Shown here one piece after another: positions 1 through 7,944 of a stretch of DNA of 64,000 nt. Source of the DNA: Lachnospiraceae bacterium (GTDB lineage Bacteria > Bacillota > Clostridia > Lachnospirales > Lachnospiraceae); NCBI GenBank assembly GCA_024682375.1, contig JAIKZI010000039.1, forward strand, positions 144,338-208,337, written 5' to 3'. How positions within the stretch are numbered: the first letter of the stretch is position 1; every line of letters begins with the position of its first letter. A program made the translations under genes and the position numbers. The notes beneath the pieces are model-generated. The model searched no databases and was not told the DNA's origin. It worked only from the letters and a program-made list of their open reading frames with translations.

Positions 1-118
1 TAATATTCCTTCCACAGGATAGAGATGTGACTTTAAACTTATCTTTATGCTGAGATATAACATCTAAAGTCTGTGTTCCAATAGATCCAGTTGAACCTAG
101 AATTGCTATATTCTTCAT
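1..118 (-). CDS. dxr: 1-deoxy-D-xylulose 5-phosphate reductoisomerase, N-terminal part (partial)
   Basis: Only the first 39 codons lie in the window. The translation begins [14 protein letters not shown] and continues TQTLDVI, the NADPH-binding Rossmann start typical of Dxr, which makes 2-C-methyl-D-erythritol 4-phosphate in the non-mevalonate isoprenoid pathway. The ATG lies at 118, with an AGGAAG ribosome binding site in the 17-nt gap after cdsA, so it is cotranscribed with uppS and cdsA. UppS uses the product of this same pathway, and the order uppS-cdsA-dxr is the classic Firmicutes order. The rest of the gene is outside the window, so intactness cannot be judged. Confidence 0.9.
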   Translation of the reverse strand, partial: MKNIAILGSTGSIGTQTLDVISQHKDKFKVTSLSCGRNI

Positions 119-135
119 AATAAAACTTCCTAAAA

Positions 136-948
136 CTAAATACGATGAACAAGTGTCAAAGCCAAGAAATATACTATAGGCGCAGTGATAATAATACTAT
201 CAAATCTATCCAAAACTCCGCCGTGGCCAGGAATTAATTTACCGTAATCTTTAATATCATATTCTCTTTTAATAGCCGAAGCAGCCAAATCACCGATCAT
301 TGATACAAGTGCACCAACAGCACCGATTACACCAATAAGAATCAATTCTCTAGGCTGGAAATTGAGCTGCATCTTAAAGTAATAGGAATATCCCATTGTA
401 AGAAGTGCTGCGCCGATTATACCACCCAATGCGCCTTCAACTGTTTTCTTAGGGCTGAGTACAGGAGCCATCTTGTGTTTACCAAACAATCTTCCAGCAC
501 AGTAAGCAAATGTATCAGAACCCCAGGCACAGAGGAAAATAAGCCATACATAATATTTTCCCTTTACTGGAATATCACGAGTCAAATAAATAAAAGAAAG
601 CATGGCTGATACATAGAAGAATCCAAAAAATCCTCCCATCACATTAAGTGCACTATATTTAGGAAAGCCTAATACATAGGCAGCTAAAATTACAATCAAG
701 AAAATAATGGTATAAACAACCGGGTTACTAATCCAACGAAACTTCAAATTTAAATAATAAAACAAAGTCATCAAATAACTAATATATGCAATTGCAGTCT
801 TTTCCATCTTAAGAGCCTTCATAAGCTCATAAAGACCTATAATTGAAAGCAATAATGTAGAAACCAGAAGAACATTTCCTCCAGTTATAATCAAAGCAAG
901 TGCACAAACAACTAATACGATTCCGCTAATCAATCTAGTACGAAACAT
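136..948 (-). CDS. cdsA: Phosphatidate cytidylyltransferase (CDP-diglyceride synthase)
   Basis: This 270-residue integral membrane protein makes CDP-diacylglycerol from phosphatidic acid and CTP, the branch point for membrane phospholipids. It has about seven to eight hydrophobic segments across its whole length. The CdsA signature near the C-terminus reads [11 protein letters not shown] (residues around 242-252), followed by a last hydrophobic helix. An internal [12 protein letters not shown] motif is also typical of the family. The ATG at 948 is preceded by AAGGAG, which overlaps the end of uppS, so the two are translationally close. Length is normal for Firmicutes. Identification is firm; no oddities were seen. 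Confidence 0.95.
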   Translation of the reverse strand: MFRTRLISGIVLVVCALALIITGGNVLLVSTLLLSIIGLYELMKALKMEKTAIAYISYLMTLFYYLNLKFRWISNPVVYTIIFLIVILAAYVLGFPKYSALNVMGGFFGFFYVSAMLSFIYLTRDIPVKGKYYVWLIFLCAWGSDTFAYCAGRLFGKHKMAPVLSPKKTVEGALGGIIGAALLTMGYSYYFKMQLNFQPRELILIGVIGAVGALVSMIGDLAASAIKREYDIKDYGKLIPGHGGVLDRFDSIIITAPIVYFLALTLVHRI

Positions 949-957
949 AATATCTCC

Positions 958-1656
958 TTATACTCCACCGAAACGACGGTGTCTATTTTCATAAACGCTA
1001 ATAGCTTTCTTAAGTTCCTCTTCATCAAAGGCAGGCCACGCCACATCAGTAAAATAAAACTCACTGTATGAAAGCTGCCACATAAGAAAGTTTGAAAGTC
1101 TCTCTTCTCCGCTGGTTCTAATCATAAAATCAGGATCAGGGATTCCTTCAGTATCAAGTGCGTTTGTAATATCCTCTTCTGTGATATCGCGAATTTCCTT
1201 ACCTTCGGAAAGAATACGTTCTGATGCCTTTATAAAGGCTCTTCTCATTTCATCACGACTACCATAGTTTATAGCAATAACCAAAGTAAGTCCTGTATTT
1301 TTTCCAGAAACATCTTCAAGTCTAGAAATAGTATTCTGAAGTTCCTTTGAAAGGCCTGTTTTGTCTCCGATAATTTTAAAACGCATGTTATCACGCATAC
1401 ATGTCTTAATACACTTATTAAGATATGTATTTAGAAGACTCATAAGAGTCTTTACTTCTGTCTCAGGTCTCTTCCAGTTTTCTGTGGAAAAGGCATATAT
1501 AGTAAGATATTTAATACCTAGATCATCACAAGCACGGCAAATCTTTTCGACATTTTCAGCGCCAACCTTGTGACCATAAGTTCTAGGCTTTCCCTGGGCT
1601 TTTGCCCATCTTCCATTACCATCCATGATGATGGCAAGAGATTTTGGTACGCTCAT
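958..1656 (-). CDS. uppS: Isoprenyl transferase (undecaprenyl diphosphate synthase)
   Basis: This 232-residue cytosolic cis-prenyltransferase elongates farnesyl diphosphate with isopentenyl diphosphate to the C55 carrier used for peptidoglycan and wall glycans. The N-terminal IMDGNGRWA motif carries the catalytic Asp, and the C-terminal RTSGEERLSNF...SEFYF block forms the diphosphate-binding Arg/Ser and dimer region. It is the first gene after the frr terminator and has its own TATAAT-like promoter at 1698-1703. It is followed by cdsA after 9 nt. The ribosome binding site before the ATG is weak (AAAGAAGAG), unlike its neighbours. Confidence 0.95.
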   Translation of the reverse strand: MSVPKSLAIIMDGNGRWAKAQGKPRTYGHKVGAENVEKICRACDDLGIKYLTIYAFSTENWKRPETEVKTLMSLLNTYLNKCIKTCMRDNMRFKIIGDKTGLSKELQNTISRLEDVSGKNTGLTLVIAINYGSRDEMRRAFIKASERILSEGKEIRDITEEDITNALDTEGIPDPDFMIRTSGEERLSNFLMWQLSYSEFYFTDVAWPAFDEEELKKAISVYENRHRRFGGV

Positions 1657-1697
1657 CTTAAACTCTTCTTTCTATTTATTCTATAACGCATTATGGT

Positions 1698-1726
1698 ATT
1701 ATACTAAAATTTGGAAAAAAGAGAAA
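1698..1726 (-). promoter_or_regulatory. Candidate promoter for uppS-cdsA-dxr
   Basis: On the minus strand a perfect TATAAT (1698-1703) lies 42 nt before the uppS start and just after the frr terminator. The -35 region (around 1721-1726, TTTCTC) matches the consensus poorly. The position between terminator and gene supports it; the weak -35 lowers confidence. Confidence 0.5.
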
Positions 1727-1731
1727 GTCAT

Positions 1732-1770
1732 AAAACAAAAAGCATTGATTCTGTAAAACAGAACCAATGC
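1732..1770 (-). terminator. Rho-independent terminator after frr
   Basis: On the minus strand GCATTGGTTCTG / CAGAATCAATGC form a 12-bp stem (one G-U pair) with a TTTTA loop (1742-1770). It is followed directly by TTTTTGTTTT (1732-1741). It lies 25 nt after the frr stop codon and ends the rpsB...frr transcript. Confidence 0.9.
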
Positions 1771-1795
1771 CTATAATTTATAAATCTAAAAAATA

Positions 1796-2347
1796 TTAGA
1801 TAGTCATAACTTCTTTTGATTTAGCATCAACAGCGTCATCAACTTTTTTTATGTAAGAATCAGTGATTTTCTGAAGTTCATCTGTAAGATCTTTGATCTC
1901 ATCCTCAGAAACATCCTCGCCCTTTAGCTTTTTGATAGAATCATTTCCATCACGACGAATGTTACGAACGGCAACCTTTGCCTCTTCGCCTCTCTTCTTG
2001 ATGTCCTTTGCAAGTTCCTTACGTCTCTCTTCTGTGAGAACAGGGAAAGAAAGTCTGATTACCTTACCATCATTGATAGGGTTGATTCCGATATCAGAAA
2101 GTTCGATTGCCTTTTCGATTTCCTTTAAGAGTGTTACTTCCCAAGGCTGAATCTGAAGTGTTCTAGCATCAGAAACTGTTACGTTAGCAACCTGCTGAAG
2201 TGGAGTCTCAGCTCCATAATAATCTACACGAAGCTTATCAAGAATATGTGGATTAGCTCTTCCAGCTCTAATAGACTGGAACTCCTCTGACAAATTCTTC
2301 AAAGTTTTTGTCATGCGGTTATCAAAATCTTTTAATCTATCGTCCAT
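1796..2347 (-). CDS. frr: Ribosome recycling factor
   Basis: This 183-residue protein (usual length about 185) splits post-termination ribosomes together with EF-G. The family blocks are all present: the N-terminal helix RMTKTLKNLSEEF, the SIRAGRANPHILD motif, and the C-terminal helices beginning AKVAVRNIRRDGND. The start is supported by AGGAGGAATT before the ATG. It follows pyrH after 8 nt and ends at a strong terminator, so it is the last gene of its transcription unit. Confidence 0.97.
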   Translation of the reverse strand: MDDRLKDFDNRMTKTLKNLSEEFQSIRAGRANPHILDKLRVDYYGAETPLQQVANVTVSDARTLQIQPWEVTLLKEIEKAIELSDIGINPINDGKVIRLSFPVLTEERRKELAKDIKKRGEEAKVAVRNIRRDGNDSIKKLKGEDVSEDEIKDLTDELQKITDSYIKKVDDAVDAKSKEVMTI

Positions 2348-2355
2348 AATTCCTC

Positions 2356-3048
2356 CTAAACAGTAACTGTAGTACCATTAAACTTATCATTTACGGCATT
2401 TACAATTCCATTCTCTTCCTGTAAAGCAAAAATCTTTAAAGGAATCTTGTTTTCCATGCACATAATTGAAGCAGTCAAATCGATTACTCCAAGTTTCTTA
2501 TCAATTACTTCCTGAATTGAAATCTCATCATACTTCTTAGCATCAGGGTTTGTTTTAGGATCACTATCATAAACACCATCGATTGCTTTTGCAAGAAGCA
2601 TCATATCGCATTCAGTTTCAATCGCTTTAAGTGCAGCTCCGGTATCTGTTGAAAAATATGGATGACCTGTACCACCAGCGAAGAAAACAACTTTCTTATC
2701 TGAAAGTGCTTTTGTCGCATCATCGTATGAATAAAGTTTTGTAAAAGCTCCGACAGCAAATGGAGTGAATACTTCTGTTTCCATTCCACATGTTTCAAAG
2801 ATTTCAGATACATAAATACAGTTCATAACTGTAGCCATCATACCGATCTGATCAGCTTTTGAACGACGGATTTCATTTCCAGTTCTACCTCTCCAGAAAT
2901 TTCCACCACCGATTACTACTCCTACTTCGATACCCTTGTCGATAAGCTTTTTAACTTCATTACCGACTGTTCTACAAGTATCGGCGTCAAATCCAAATTT
3001 TTTCTCACCAGCGAGTGCCTCGCCGCTTAGTTTTAAAAGAACTCTCAT
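2356..3048 (-). CDS. pyrH: UMP kinase
   Basis: This 230-residue amino-acid-kinase-fold enzyme phosphorylates UMP to UDP in the cytosol. It opens with VLLKLSGEAL (phosphate-binding loop), then VVIGGGNFWRGR, and has a DxDPxxxPDAKKYDEIS-like acceptor region and a C-terminal regulatory segment. Length is slightly short of the usual 235-240 residues but no block is missing. Its usual Firmicutes neighbour upstream is tsf; here a bactofilin and a deacetylase gene lie between. The RBS is AAGGAT, five nt from the ATG. Confidence 0.96.
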   Translation of the reverse strand: MRVLLKLSGEALAGEKKFGFDADTCRTVGNEVKKLIDKGIEVGVVIGGGNFWRGRTGNEIRRSKADQIGMMATVMNCIYVSEIFETCGMETEVFTPFAVGAFTKLYSYDDATKALSDKKVVFFAGGTGHPYFSTDTGAALKAIETECDMMLLAKAIDGVYDSDPKTNPDAKKYDEISIQEVIDKKLGVIDLTASIMCMENKIPLKIFALQEENGIVNAVNDKFNGTTVTV

Positions 3049-3062
3049 GTCTATCCTTATAA

Positions 3063-3830
3063 TTATTTATTATCAATATCAAATACGCTCTGAATATCAA
3101 CATCAGCATAAGCCTGTGATACAAGACCTTCGATTACAGCACCATTATTGATCTGTACTGAACGAGACTTGATATTACCCATAACTACAGCAGATGTATC
3201 AACTACAACAGGTCCCTGAACATCGATATCACCCTTTACGGCACCAGCAATTACAGCTGAAGTAGCAGCGATGTTACCTACGATAACAGAACCAGCACCA
3301 ATCTTTGCAGTTCCAGTTGTATTTACTTCACCTTCAATTTTAGCATTGTCAGCAAAGAATTCGCTTGATACACTATTACCCTTAATAGCGCCGTTTACAA
3401 CAAGCTTACCGTTGCACTTAACGTTACCCTTTACTGTTCCTTCTACATTGATTGAACCTGAAGATTCCATATCACCAGTGATAACCATTCCTCTAGTGAT
3501 TTCAGCAACTTCGTCAGAAACATTTGTTGCGTCGATAGATGCATCAGTAAATGTGCTAGTTGTATTCTCTTCCATTCTATTGTCCTCTCTCATAACAGGT
3601 GCTGTCTCAGCTCTTTCAATCTTTACATCTTTTTCTTTTAAAGTTGTTGGTTCAGATACCTTAGATGCAACCTGCTCAAGAAGTCCATCAAGCTTATTAA
3701 GTTCAGAATCAACATCAACATCTTCCTCAAGAGTATTTACCATTACATCATCCTGAGTTTCCTTCTCTTCTCCTGTAAGATCATCTACAGCATCTGCGAA
3801 GTCTTCCTTAAAGTCTTTAAAAAGTCCCAT
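3063..3830 (-). CDS. Bactofilin-family polymer-forming cytoskeletal protein
   Basis: This 255-residue protein has an acidic, low-complexity N-terminal half (about 1-105) with no predicted fold. A C-terminal repeat region (about 110-245) shows the bactofilin pattern of short beta turns such as GSINVEGTVKGNVKCNGKLVVNGAIKGN. Bactofilins self-assemble into filaments of right-handed beta-helices without nucleotide and often place peptidoglycan enzymes. Here the upstream neighbour in the same transcript is a polysaccharide deacetylase, which fits such a role (inference). The long N-terminal tail would be the natural site for partner or membrane binding. The RBS GGAGAGGCTT supports the start. Confidence 0.85.
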   Translation of the reverse strand: MGLFKDFKEDFADAVDDLTGEEKETQDDVMVNTLEEDVDVDSELNKLDGLLEQVASKVSEPTTLKEKDVKIERAETAPVMREDNRMEENTTSTFTDASIDATNVSDEVAEITRGMVITGDMESSGSINVEGTVKGNVKCNGKLVVNGAIKGNSVSSEFFADNAKIEGEVNTTGTAKIGAGSVIVGNIAATSAVIAGAVKGDIDVQGPVVVDTSAVVMGNIKSRSVQINNGAVIEGLVSQAYADVDIQSVFDIDNK

Positions 3831-3851
3831 AAGCCTCTCCTCTATACATGT

Positions 3852-4757
3852 TTAATTTTGAAGTGTGACATGCTGAATCAAATTTGTGTCATCACTTATT
3901 GGTAAGATAATAGCGCCGCGGCTCTGAAGAGATTCAATCAAACGAGGAAGAGCATCAACTGTTGCTCCCTTGTCATCTGCATCGTGCATCAAAACTACCG
4001 ACGTTTTGTATTTTACCACATCATTCATAACGTTTTCAATAAGTTCATCGGACGTATAGGCTTTTGACGTGGCATCTCCACTGGAAATATTCCAGTCGAA
4101 ATAAGTAATTTTATTCTCATTCAAAAAATTGATGAAATATGACATATCTTCGCCAGATACTTTGTTACTAGATCCACCTGGAAATCTATACAATTTACAA
4201 TCGACACCAGTAACATCAAATATCAAATCATGAATCTTGTCATAATCTTTTTTAAAAGAAGAAAGGGATGCATATACATCCGAATATTTATGGCTGTATG
4301 AATGCATCCCAATAGTATGACCTTCGTTTACGATACGTTTATAAGAAGCCTTGGCATTCTTTCCCTGCTTACCACAGACGAAAAAAGTTGCCTTAACACC
4401 ATAGTCATCTAGAATATCCAGAATTTTATTAGTGTTCTTACTAGGGCCATCATCAAAAGTCAAATAAACCTTTAATGTATCATTAGGATTAGCAAGATTG
4501 GCTTCTCCCGTACCTGAATCACTCAAAGTCAACGTTCCAATATCCGATTTTTTTGCTGAAACAATTCCGCTTGCCTTGCTTTCTTCAACTTTTTTCAAGC
4601 GACTTTCGAAGCTTATTGTTTTAAAAATAAGAAATACATTGCAAAGTAGAGAGATTAAAAGACCAATCATTATAAATCCGACGATGAACATCTTCATTTT
4701 TCTGATTCTAGTCTGTTTGTCTCTTTTCTGTTTGAGCGCGTCTCTTTCATCCATCAT
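3852..4757 (-). CDS. Membrane-anchored polysaccharide (peptidoglycan) deacetylase
   Basis: This 301-residue protein has a basic N-terminus, one transmembrane helix (about 24-46), a linker, and a NodB domain from about residue 94. The carbohydrate esterase 4 motifs are intact: TFDDGP (100-105, catalytic base and metal Asp), HSYSH (152-156, metal His pair), RFPGG, and LMHD near the end. It most likely removes N-acetyl groups from cell-wall glycan outside the membrane. The start is a double ATG with AGGAG six nt upstream. That SD directly abuts the U-tract of the tsf terminator. Downstream is the bactofilin gene. Confidence 0.88.
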   Translation of the reverse strand: MMDERDALKQKRDKQTRIRKMKMFIVGFIMIGLLISLLCNVFLIFKTISFESRLKKVEESKASGIVSAKKSDIGTLTLSDSGTGEANLANPNDTLKVYLTFDDGPSKNTNKILDILDDYGVKATFFVCGKQGKNAKASYKRIVNEGHTIGMHSYSHKYSDVYASLSSFKKDYDKIHDLIFDVTGVDCKLYRFPGGSSNKVSGEDMSYFINFLNENKITYFDWNISSGDATSKAYTSDELIENVMNDVVKYKTSVVLMHDADDKGATVDALPRLIESLQSRGAIILPISDDTNLIQHVTLQN

Positions 4758-4768
4758 AAAATTCTCCT

Positions 4769-4799
4769 AAAAAAGGCACTATAAAAAATATAGTGCCTT
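4769..4799 (-). terminator. Terminator after tsf, abutting the next gene's SD
   Basis: On the minus strand AAGGCACTATA / TATAGTGCCTT form a perfect 11-bp stem with a TTTTT loop, followed by a T run. The U-tract ends where the AGGAG (4764-4768) of the deacetylase gene starts. No promoter is visible between it and the deacetylase ATG. Downstream genes must depend on read-through or on a promoter inside tsf. Confidence 0.85.
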
Positions 4800-4818
4800 A
4801 AATCAGAAAACTTATTAA

Positions 4819-5754
4819 TTAGCCGTTAATCTGCTTAGCTACTTCTTCAGCGAAGTTTTCTTCCTTCTTCTCAATTCCTTCGCCTGTTTCAAAACGAACG
4901 AATGACTTAAGAGTAAGGTCGCAACCGCATGACTTAGCTACTTCTTCAACATACTTCTGAACTGACTGCTTTCCGTCTTCAGCCTTAACATATACCTGAT
5001 CAAGAAGGCAAACTTCCTTGAATTCTTTGTTAAGTCTTCCCTTAATCATGCCTTCCTTAACCTTATCAGGCTTAGCAGCTTCCTTAGGATCGTTCTCGAT
5101 CTGAGCTCTAAGTATTTCTGTCTCATGATCGATGTAATCCTGATCGATATCCTTGTCGCTAAGGTACTTAGGAGCCATAGCTGCGATCTGCATAGCTACG
5201 TTCTTAAGTGCTTCTGTAACTTCATCAGTTACATTTGAGCATTCAGCTGAAAGAAGAACTGCGATTCTTCCGTTACCATGAACGTAAGAAATAACTGCAC
5301 CGTTCTCAGCTGTAAGCTTCTCAAATCTTCTGATAGAAAGCTTCTCACCGATAACTGCAACCTGCTCTACGAGCTCTTCAGCTACAGTCTTTGATGAATC
5401 TTCATTCCAAGCTTCAGCCATGAATGAATCAAGATCTGTTGCATTTGATGAAAGTGCCTGGTCAGCAACTTTCTGAACGTATGTCTGGAACTTCTCGTTG
5501 TTAGCAACAAAGTCTGTCTCAGAGTTAACTTCAACGATAGCAGCTTCCTTTGTACCGTTTGAAGCAACACAGCAAAGTCCTTCTGCAGCTACACGGTTAG
5601 CCTTCTTCTCAGCCTTTGCCTGTCCGTTCTTTCTAAGAAATTCAATAGCTTCGTCCATGTTACCGTCTGTTTCGTTAAGTGCCTTCTTGCACTCCATCAT
5701 TCCGGCACCGCTAAGTTCACGAAGCTCTTTTACCATAGATGCTGTGATAGCCAT
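4819..5754 (-). CDS. tsf: Translation elongation factor Ts
   Basis: This 311-residue nucleotide exchange factor for EF-Tu opens with the UBA-like block VKELRELSGAGMMECKKAL and carries the KKANRVAAEGL core and a signature TDFVANNEKF. Length is that of clostridial EF-Ts. It follows rpsB with a 48-nt gap, as in most bacteria, and shares its promoter. The GGAGGGAATATAAA upstream of the ATG fixes the start. A terminator follows its stop codon. Confidence 0.97.
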   Translation of the reverse strand: MAITASMVKELRELSGAGMMECKKALNETDGNMDEAIEFLRKNGQAKAEKKANRVAAEGLCCVASNGTKEAAIVEVNSETDFVANNEKFQTYVQKVADQALSSNATDLDSFMAEAWNEDSSKTVAEELVEQVAVIGEKLSIRRFEKLTAENGAVISYVHGNGRIAVLLSAECSNVTDEVTEALKNVAMQIAAMAPKYLSDKDIDQDYIDHETEILRAQIENDPKEAAKPDKVKEGMIKGRLNKEFKEVCLLDQVYVKAEDGKQSVQKYVEEVAKSCGCDLTLKSFVRFETGEGIEKKEENFAEEVAKQING

Positions 5755-5802
5755 TTTATATTCCCTCCATATTTAAACGATGTAAAAAGTTGTTAAAGTG
5801 AA

Positions 5803-6510
5803 TTACTCAGCCTTTGCCTGCTGCTCTTCACCCTGCTTTGCTTCGATAACAGCATCAGCCATTACAGATGTAAGAAGCTTAACTGCACGGATAGCATCAT
5901 CGTTACCAGGGATAACATAATCAAGTTCGTCTGGATCACAGTTTGTATCAGCAATACCAATGATTGTGATTCCAAGTGCCATAGCCTCTTTGATACAGAT
6001 TCTTTCCTTCTTAGGATCTACAACAAAGATAGCGTCAGGGATTCTCTTCATATCCTTGATACCGCCAAGGTTCTTGTTAAGCTTATCAAGCTCTTTCTTA
6101 AGACCGATAACTTCCTTCTTTGGAAGAACATCGAAAGTACCGTTCTCTTCCATCTTCTCGATCTTCTTAAGACGAGCGATACGGCTCTGGATTGTCTTGA
6201 AGTTTGTAAGCATACCACCAAGCCATCTCTCGTTTACGTAGTACATTCCACATCTAGCAGCTTCGTCACGAACTGAATCCTGAGCCTGCTTCTTAGTTCC
6301 TACGAAAAGAACTGTACCACCCTGAGCAACGATATCGTATACAGCGTTGTAAGCATTATCGATAAGACCTACTGTCTTCTGAAGATCGATAATGTGGATA
6401 CCGTTTCTTTCTGAATAGATGTATGGAGCCATCTTAGGGTTCCATCTTCTAGTCTGATGACCAAAATGTACACCAGCTTCAAGTAACTGTTTCATTGAAC
6501 AAACACTCAT
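5803..6510 (-). CDS. rpsB: 30S ribosomal protein S2
   Basis: This 235-residue protein begins [23 protein letters not shown], the S2 signature, and keeps the [13 protein letters not shown] and [12 protein letters not shown] blocks. It is assembled on the 30S head. The start has a strong GGAGGT. A long structured leader (about 6511-6617) and an extended -10 promoter precede it. The gene directly follows the flagellar run, as in Bacillus subtilis. Confidence 0.97.
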   Translation of the reverse strand: MSVCSMKQLLEAGVHFGHQTRRWNPKMAPYIYSERNGIHIIDLQKTVGLIDNAYNAVYDIVAQGGTVLFVGTKKQAQDSVRDEAARCGMYYVNERWLGGMLTNFKTIQSRIARLKKIEKMEENGTFDVLPKKEVIGLKKELDKLNKNLGGIKDMKRIPDAIFVVDPKKERICIKEAMALGITIIGIADTNCDPDELDYVIPGNDDAIRAVKLLTSVMADAVIEAKQGEEQQAKAE

Positions 6511-6617
6511 TTTTTTACCTCCAAAAATGGTTAATCTTCCACGCGGATCTTTTCGTTAAAAAACAACATAAGTTGCACCACTTTAACGATCACCATACGT
6601 GTGTTTTGACTACAAAC
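6511..6617 (-). ncRNA. Structured rpsB mRNA leader (candidate S2 autoregulatory site)
   Basis: From the predicted start near 6617 to the rpsB ATG lies a leader of about 105 nt. It contains CGTTAAA (minus strand 6588-6582) pairing with TTTAACG (6560-6554), with an inner CAAC/GTTG helix. Autogenous S2 leaders are known in several bacterial groups; I cannot assign this one to a known family by eye, so the autoregulatory role is inferred. Confidence 0.45.
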
Positions 6618-6623
6618 ATACGG

Positions 6624-6653
6624 ATGATACCACAAAATGTACCACCACGTCAA
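6624..6653 (-). promoter_or_regulatory. Extended -10 promoter for rpsB-tsf
   Basis: Minus strand: -35 TTGACG (6648-6653), 18-nt spacer ending in TGG, -10 TATCAT (6624-6629), so a TGn extended -10 is present. The -35 box overlaps the TGA stop codon of the upstream gene. Confidence 0.75.
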
Positions 6654-7240
6654 TTACTTCCAGTTAAATTCTTTGCAATTTGGGAAAAATCCGAATTTTT
6701 TGTAAATGTATAACTGCCTGGATGAATTCTATTCGCATAGTTATTGCTTACAAGATATTTATCAAATTCTTCAGCATTAGAAATAACACCATTATCAGCT
6801 AAACTCTTTGCAACTGTCCATGAATTCATTCCTCCTAAAACTTCGATATGAACCTCATCAGTTTTAGGTCCGCTTTCCGGATCTTTTGAATTAGCAGGAA
6901 TATTTTCAGTAGTCACAGTTGTTTCATTATTCCCATCTGGATTATTTACTGTATCATCCAATGGCTTCTTTTCTTCAGTTTCTGTCTTTTTTGTTTCTTT
7001 CTTACTGGAATCTGTTTTTTCTTTAGAATTCTTCTTTGTCTCTTCCTTCTTTTTAGAATCCGAATTACTTTTTATTGTACCGTCATCTACTTTATCAACG
7101 GTATATCCCAAGCGTTCTGCTTCTTTCTTAAATTCTTTATCAGTAAGTTTTGTTTCATGAAAAGAAAAGCAAATCATAAAAATCAGAGAACTGATTATAA
7201 ATCCCACTCCCAGTCCTCTAAGATAATATTTCATCTTCAT
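6650..7240 (-). CDS. MltG/YceG-like membrane protein without the catalytic domain
   Basis: This 196-residue protein has one N-terminal transmembrane helix (about 7-27) and a long charged, Lys/Ser/Thr/Glu-rich linker (about 55-120). A C-terminal module of about 65 residues (VLGGMNSWTVAKSLADNGVI...HPGSYTF...) resembles the LysM-like N-terminal subdomain of the endolytic transglycosylase MltG. The YceG catalytic domain that normally follows is absent; the ORF stops about 15 residues after the module. It is the last gene of the flagellar run. A wall-binding, extracytoplasmic role is inferred; enzymatic activity is not expected. Confidence 0.6.
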   Translation of the reverse strand: MKMKYYLRGLGVGFIISSLIFMICFSFHETKLTDKEFKKEAERLGYTVDKVDDGTIKSNSDSKKKEETKKNSKEKTDSSKKETKKTETEEKKPLDDTVNNPDGNNETTVTTENIPANSKDPESGPKTDEVHIEVLGGMNSWTVAKSLADNGVISNAEEFDKYLVSNNYANRIHPGSYTFTKNSDFSQIAKNLTGSN

Positions 7241-7251
7241 AAAAAAATATC

Positions 7252-7935
7252 CTATCTTTTAAACAATCCTAGAACCAGTTTTACTTCTCCAAGTCCCAGT
7301 CCTAATTTCTTAGCGATCTCAATTTCTGAATAACCAGCCTTTGAAAGATTCAAAATATCCGAATTGGCATTTCCATTTGCAGAATACTCAGCTTCCTTCT
7401 CCTCTTCCTGGTTAGTATCATATTTCTTCATGAATTCTTCTTTTAAAGATTCAAGCTCTGAATTATCGATTTCTTCTTCAGGAACTTCTTCAAACTGAAT
7501 ATTTTCTTTCTCTTCTATTTCATCTTTCAAATGACGAAGAGTATCTTCCATCTGAGATATTTCTTTTGTAAGTTCAGTGACCTTTTCCTGCTTCTTATTA
7601 AGCATGTCATACATAAACATAATTTCATCATGAGATTTGTTCATAGAAGTAAGAACTGTATCAGAGTATTCACTGATTTCTTTGATTTTTTCATTTGTTT
7701 CTTTATCAGTTTTTACATCCACTTCTTCAAAAGAATCTTCCAGTCTTTTATTGATAGCTTCTTTAATTTTTGAATCTGATTCTTTTAATTCTTTTTCAAG
7801 AATTGTTTTGATTTCAGCCTGGCTCATCTTCTGAATCTCTTCTACGTCATTTGACGACAGTCCCTTTGTCAAAAAGAAACTGCCGCCAACACATAAAATA
7901 CCGATCAAAAGAACCGCTATTTCAAGTCCTGTCAT
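7252..7935 (-). CDS. DUF6115-type membrane-anchored coiled-coil protein (SwrB position)
   Basis: This 227-residue protein has an N-terminal transmembrane helix (about 4-24), then an acidic coiled coil (about 30-165). A short C-terminal helical module contains AGYSEIEIAKKLGLGLGEV, which looks like a helix-turn-helix of the resolvase type. It lies between the fliA region and rpsB, exactly where Bacillus subtilis carries swrB, and shares SwrB's layout of one N-terminal helix plus coiled coil. I infer a functional counterpart of SwrB in activating the flagellar export gate. Family naming is from memory; sequence identity to SwrB cannot be judged here. Confidence 0.65.
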   Translation of the reverse strand: MTGLEIAVLLIGILCVGGSFFLTKGLSSNDVEEIQKMSQAEIKTILEKELKESDSKIKEAINKRLEDSFEEVDVKTDKETNEKIKEISEYSDTVLTSMNKSHDEIMFMYDMLNKKQEKVTELTKEISQMEDTLRHLKDEIEEKENIQFEEVPEEEIDNSELESLKEEFMKKYDTNQEEEKEAEYSANGNANSDILNLSKAGYSEIEIAKKLGLGLGEVKLVLGLFKR

Positions 7936-7944
7936 ATAATCTCC

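Noticed and set aside
3271-3756. Long plus-strand ORF (161 codons) opposite the bactofilin gene
   Set aside because: It is a shadow of the minus-strand gene's codon pattern, has no SD, and its product is a low-complexity Ser/Thr/Pro sequence.
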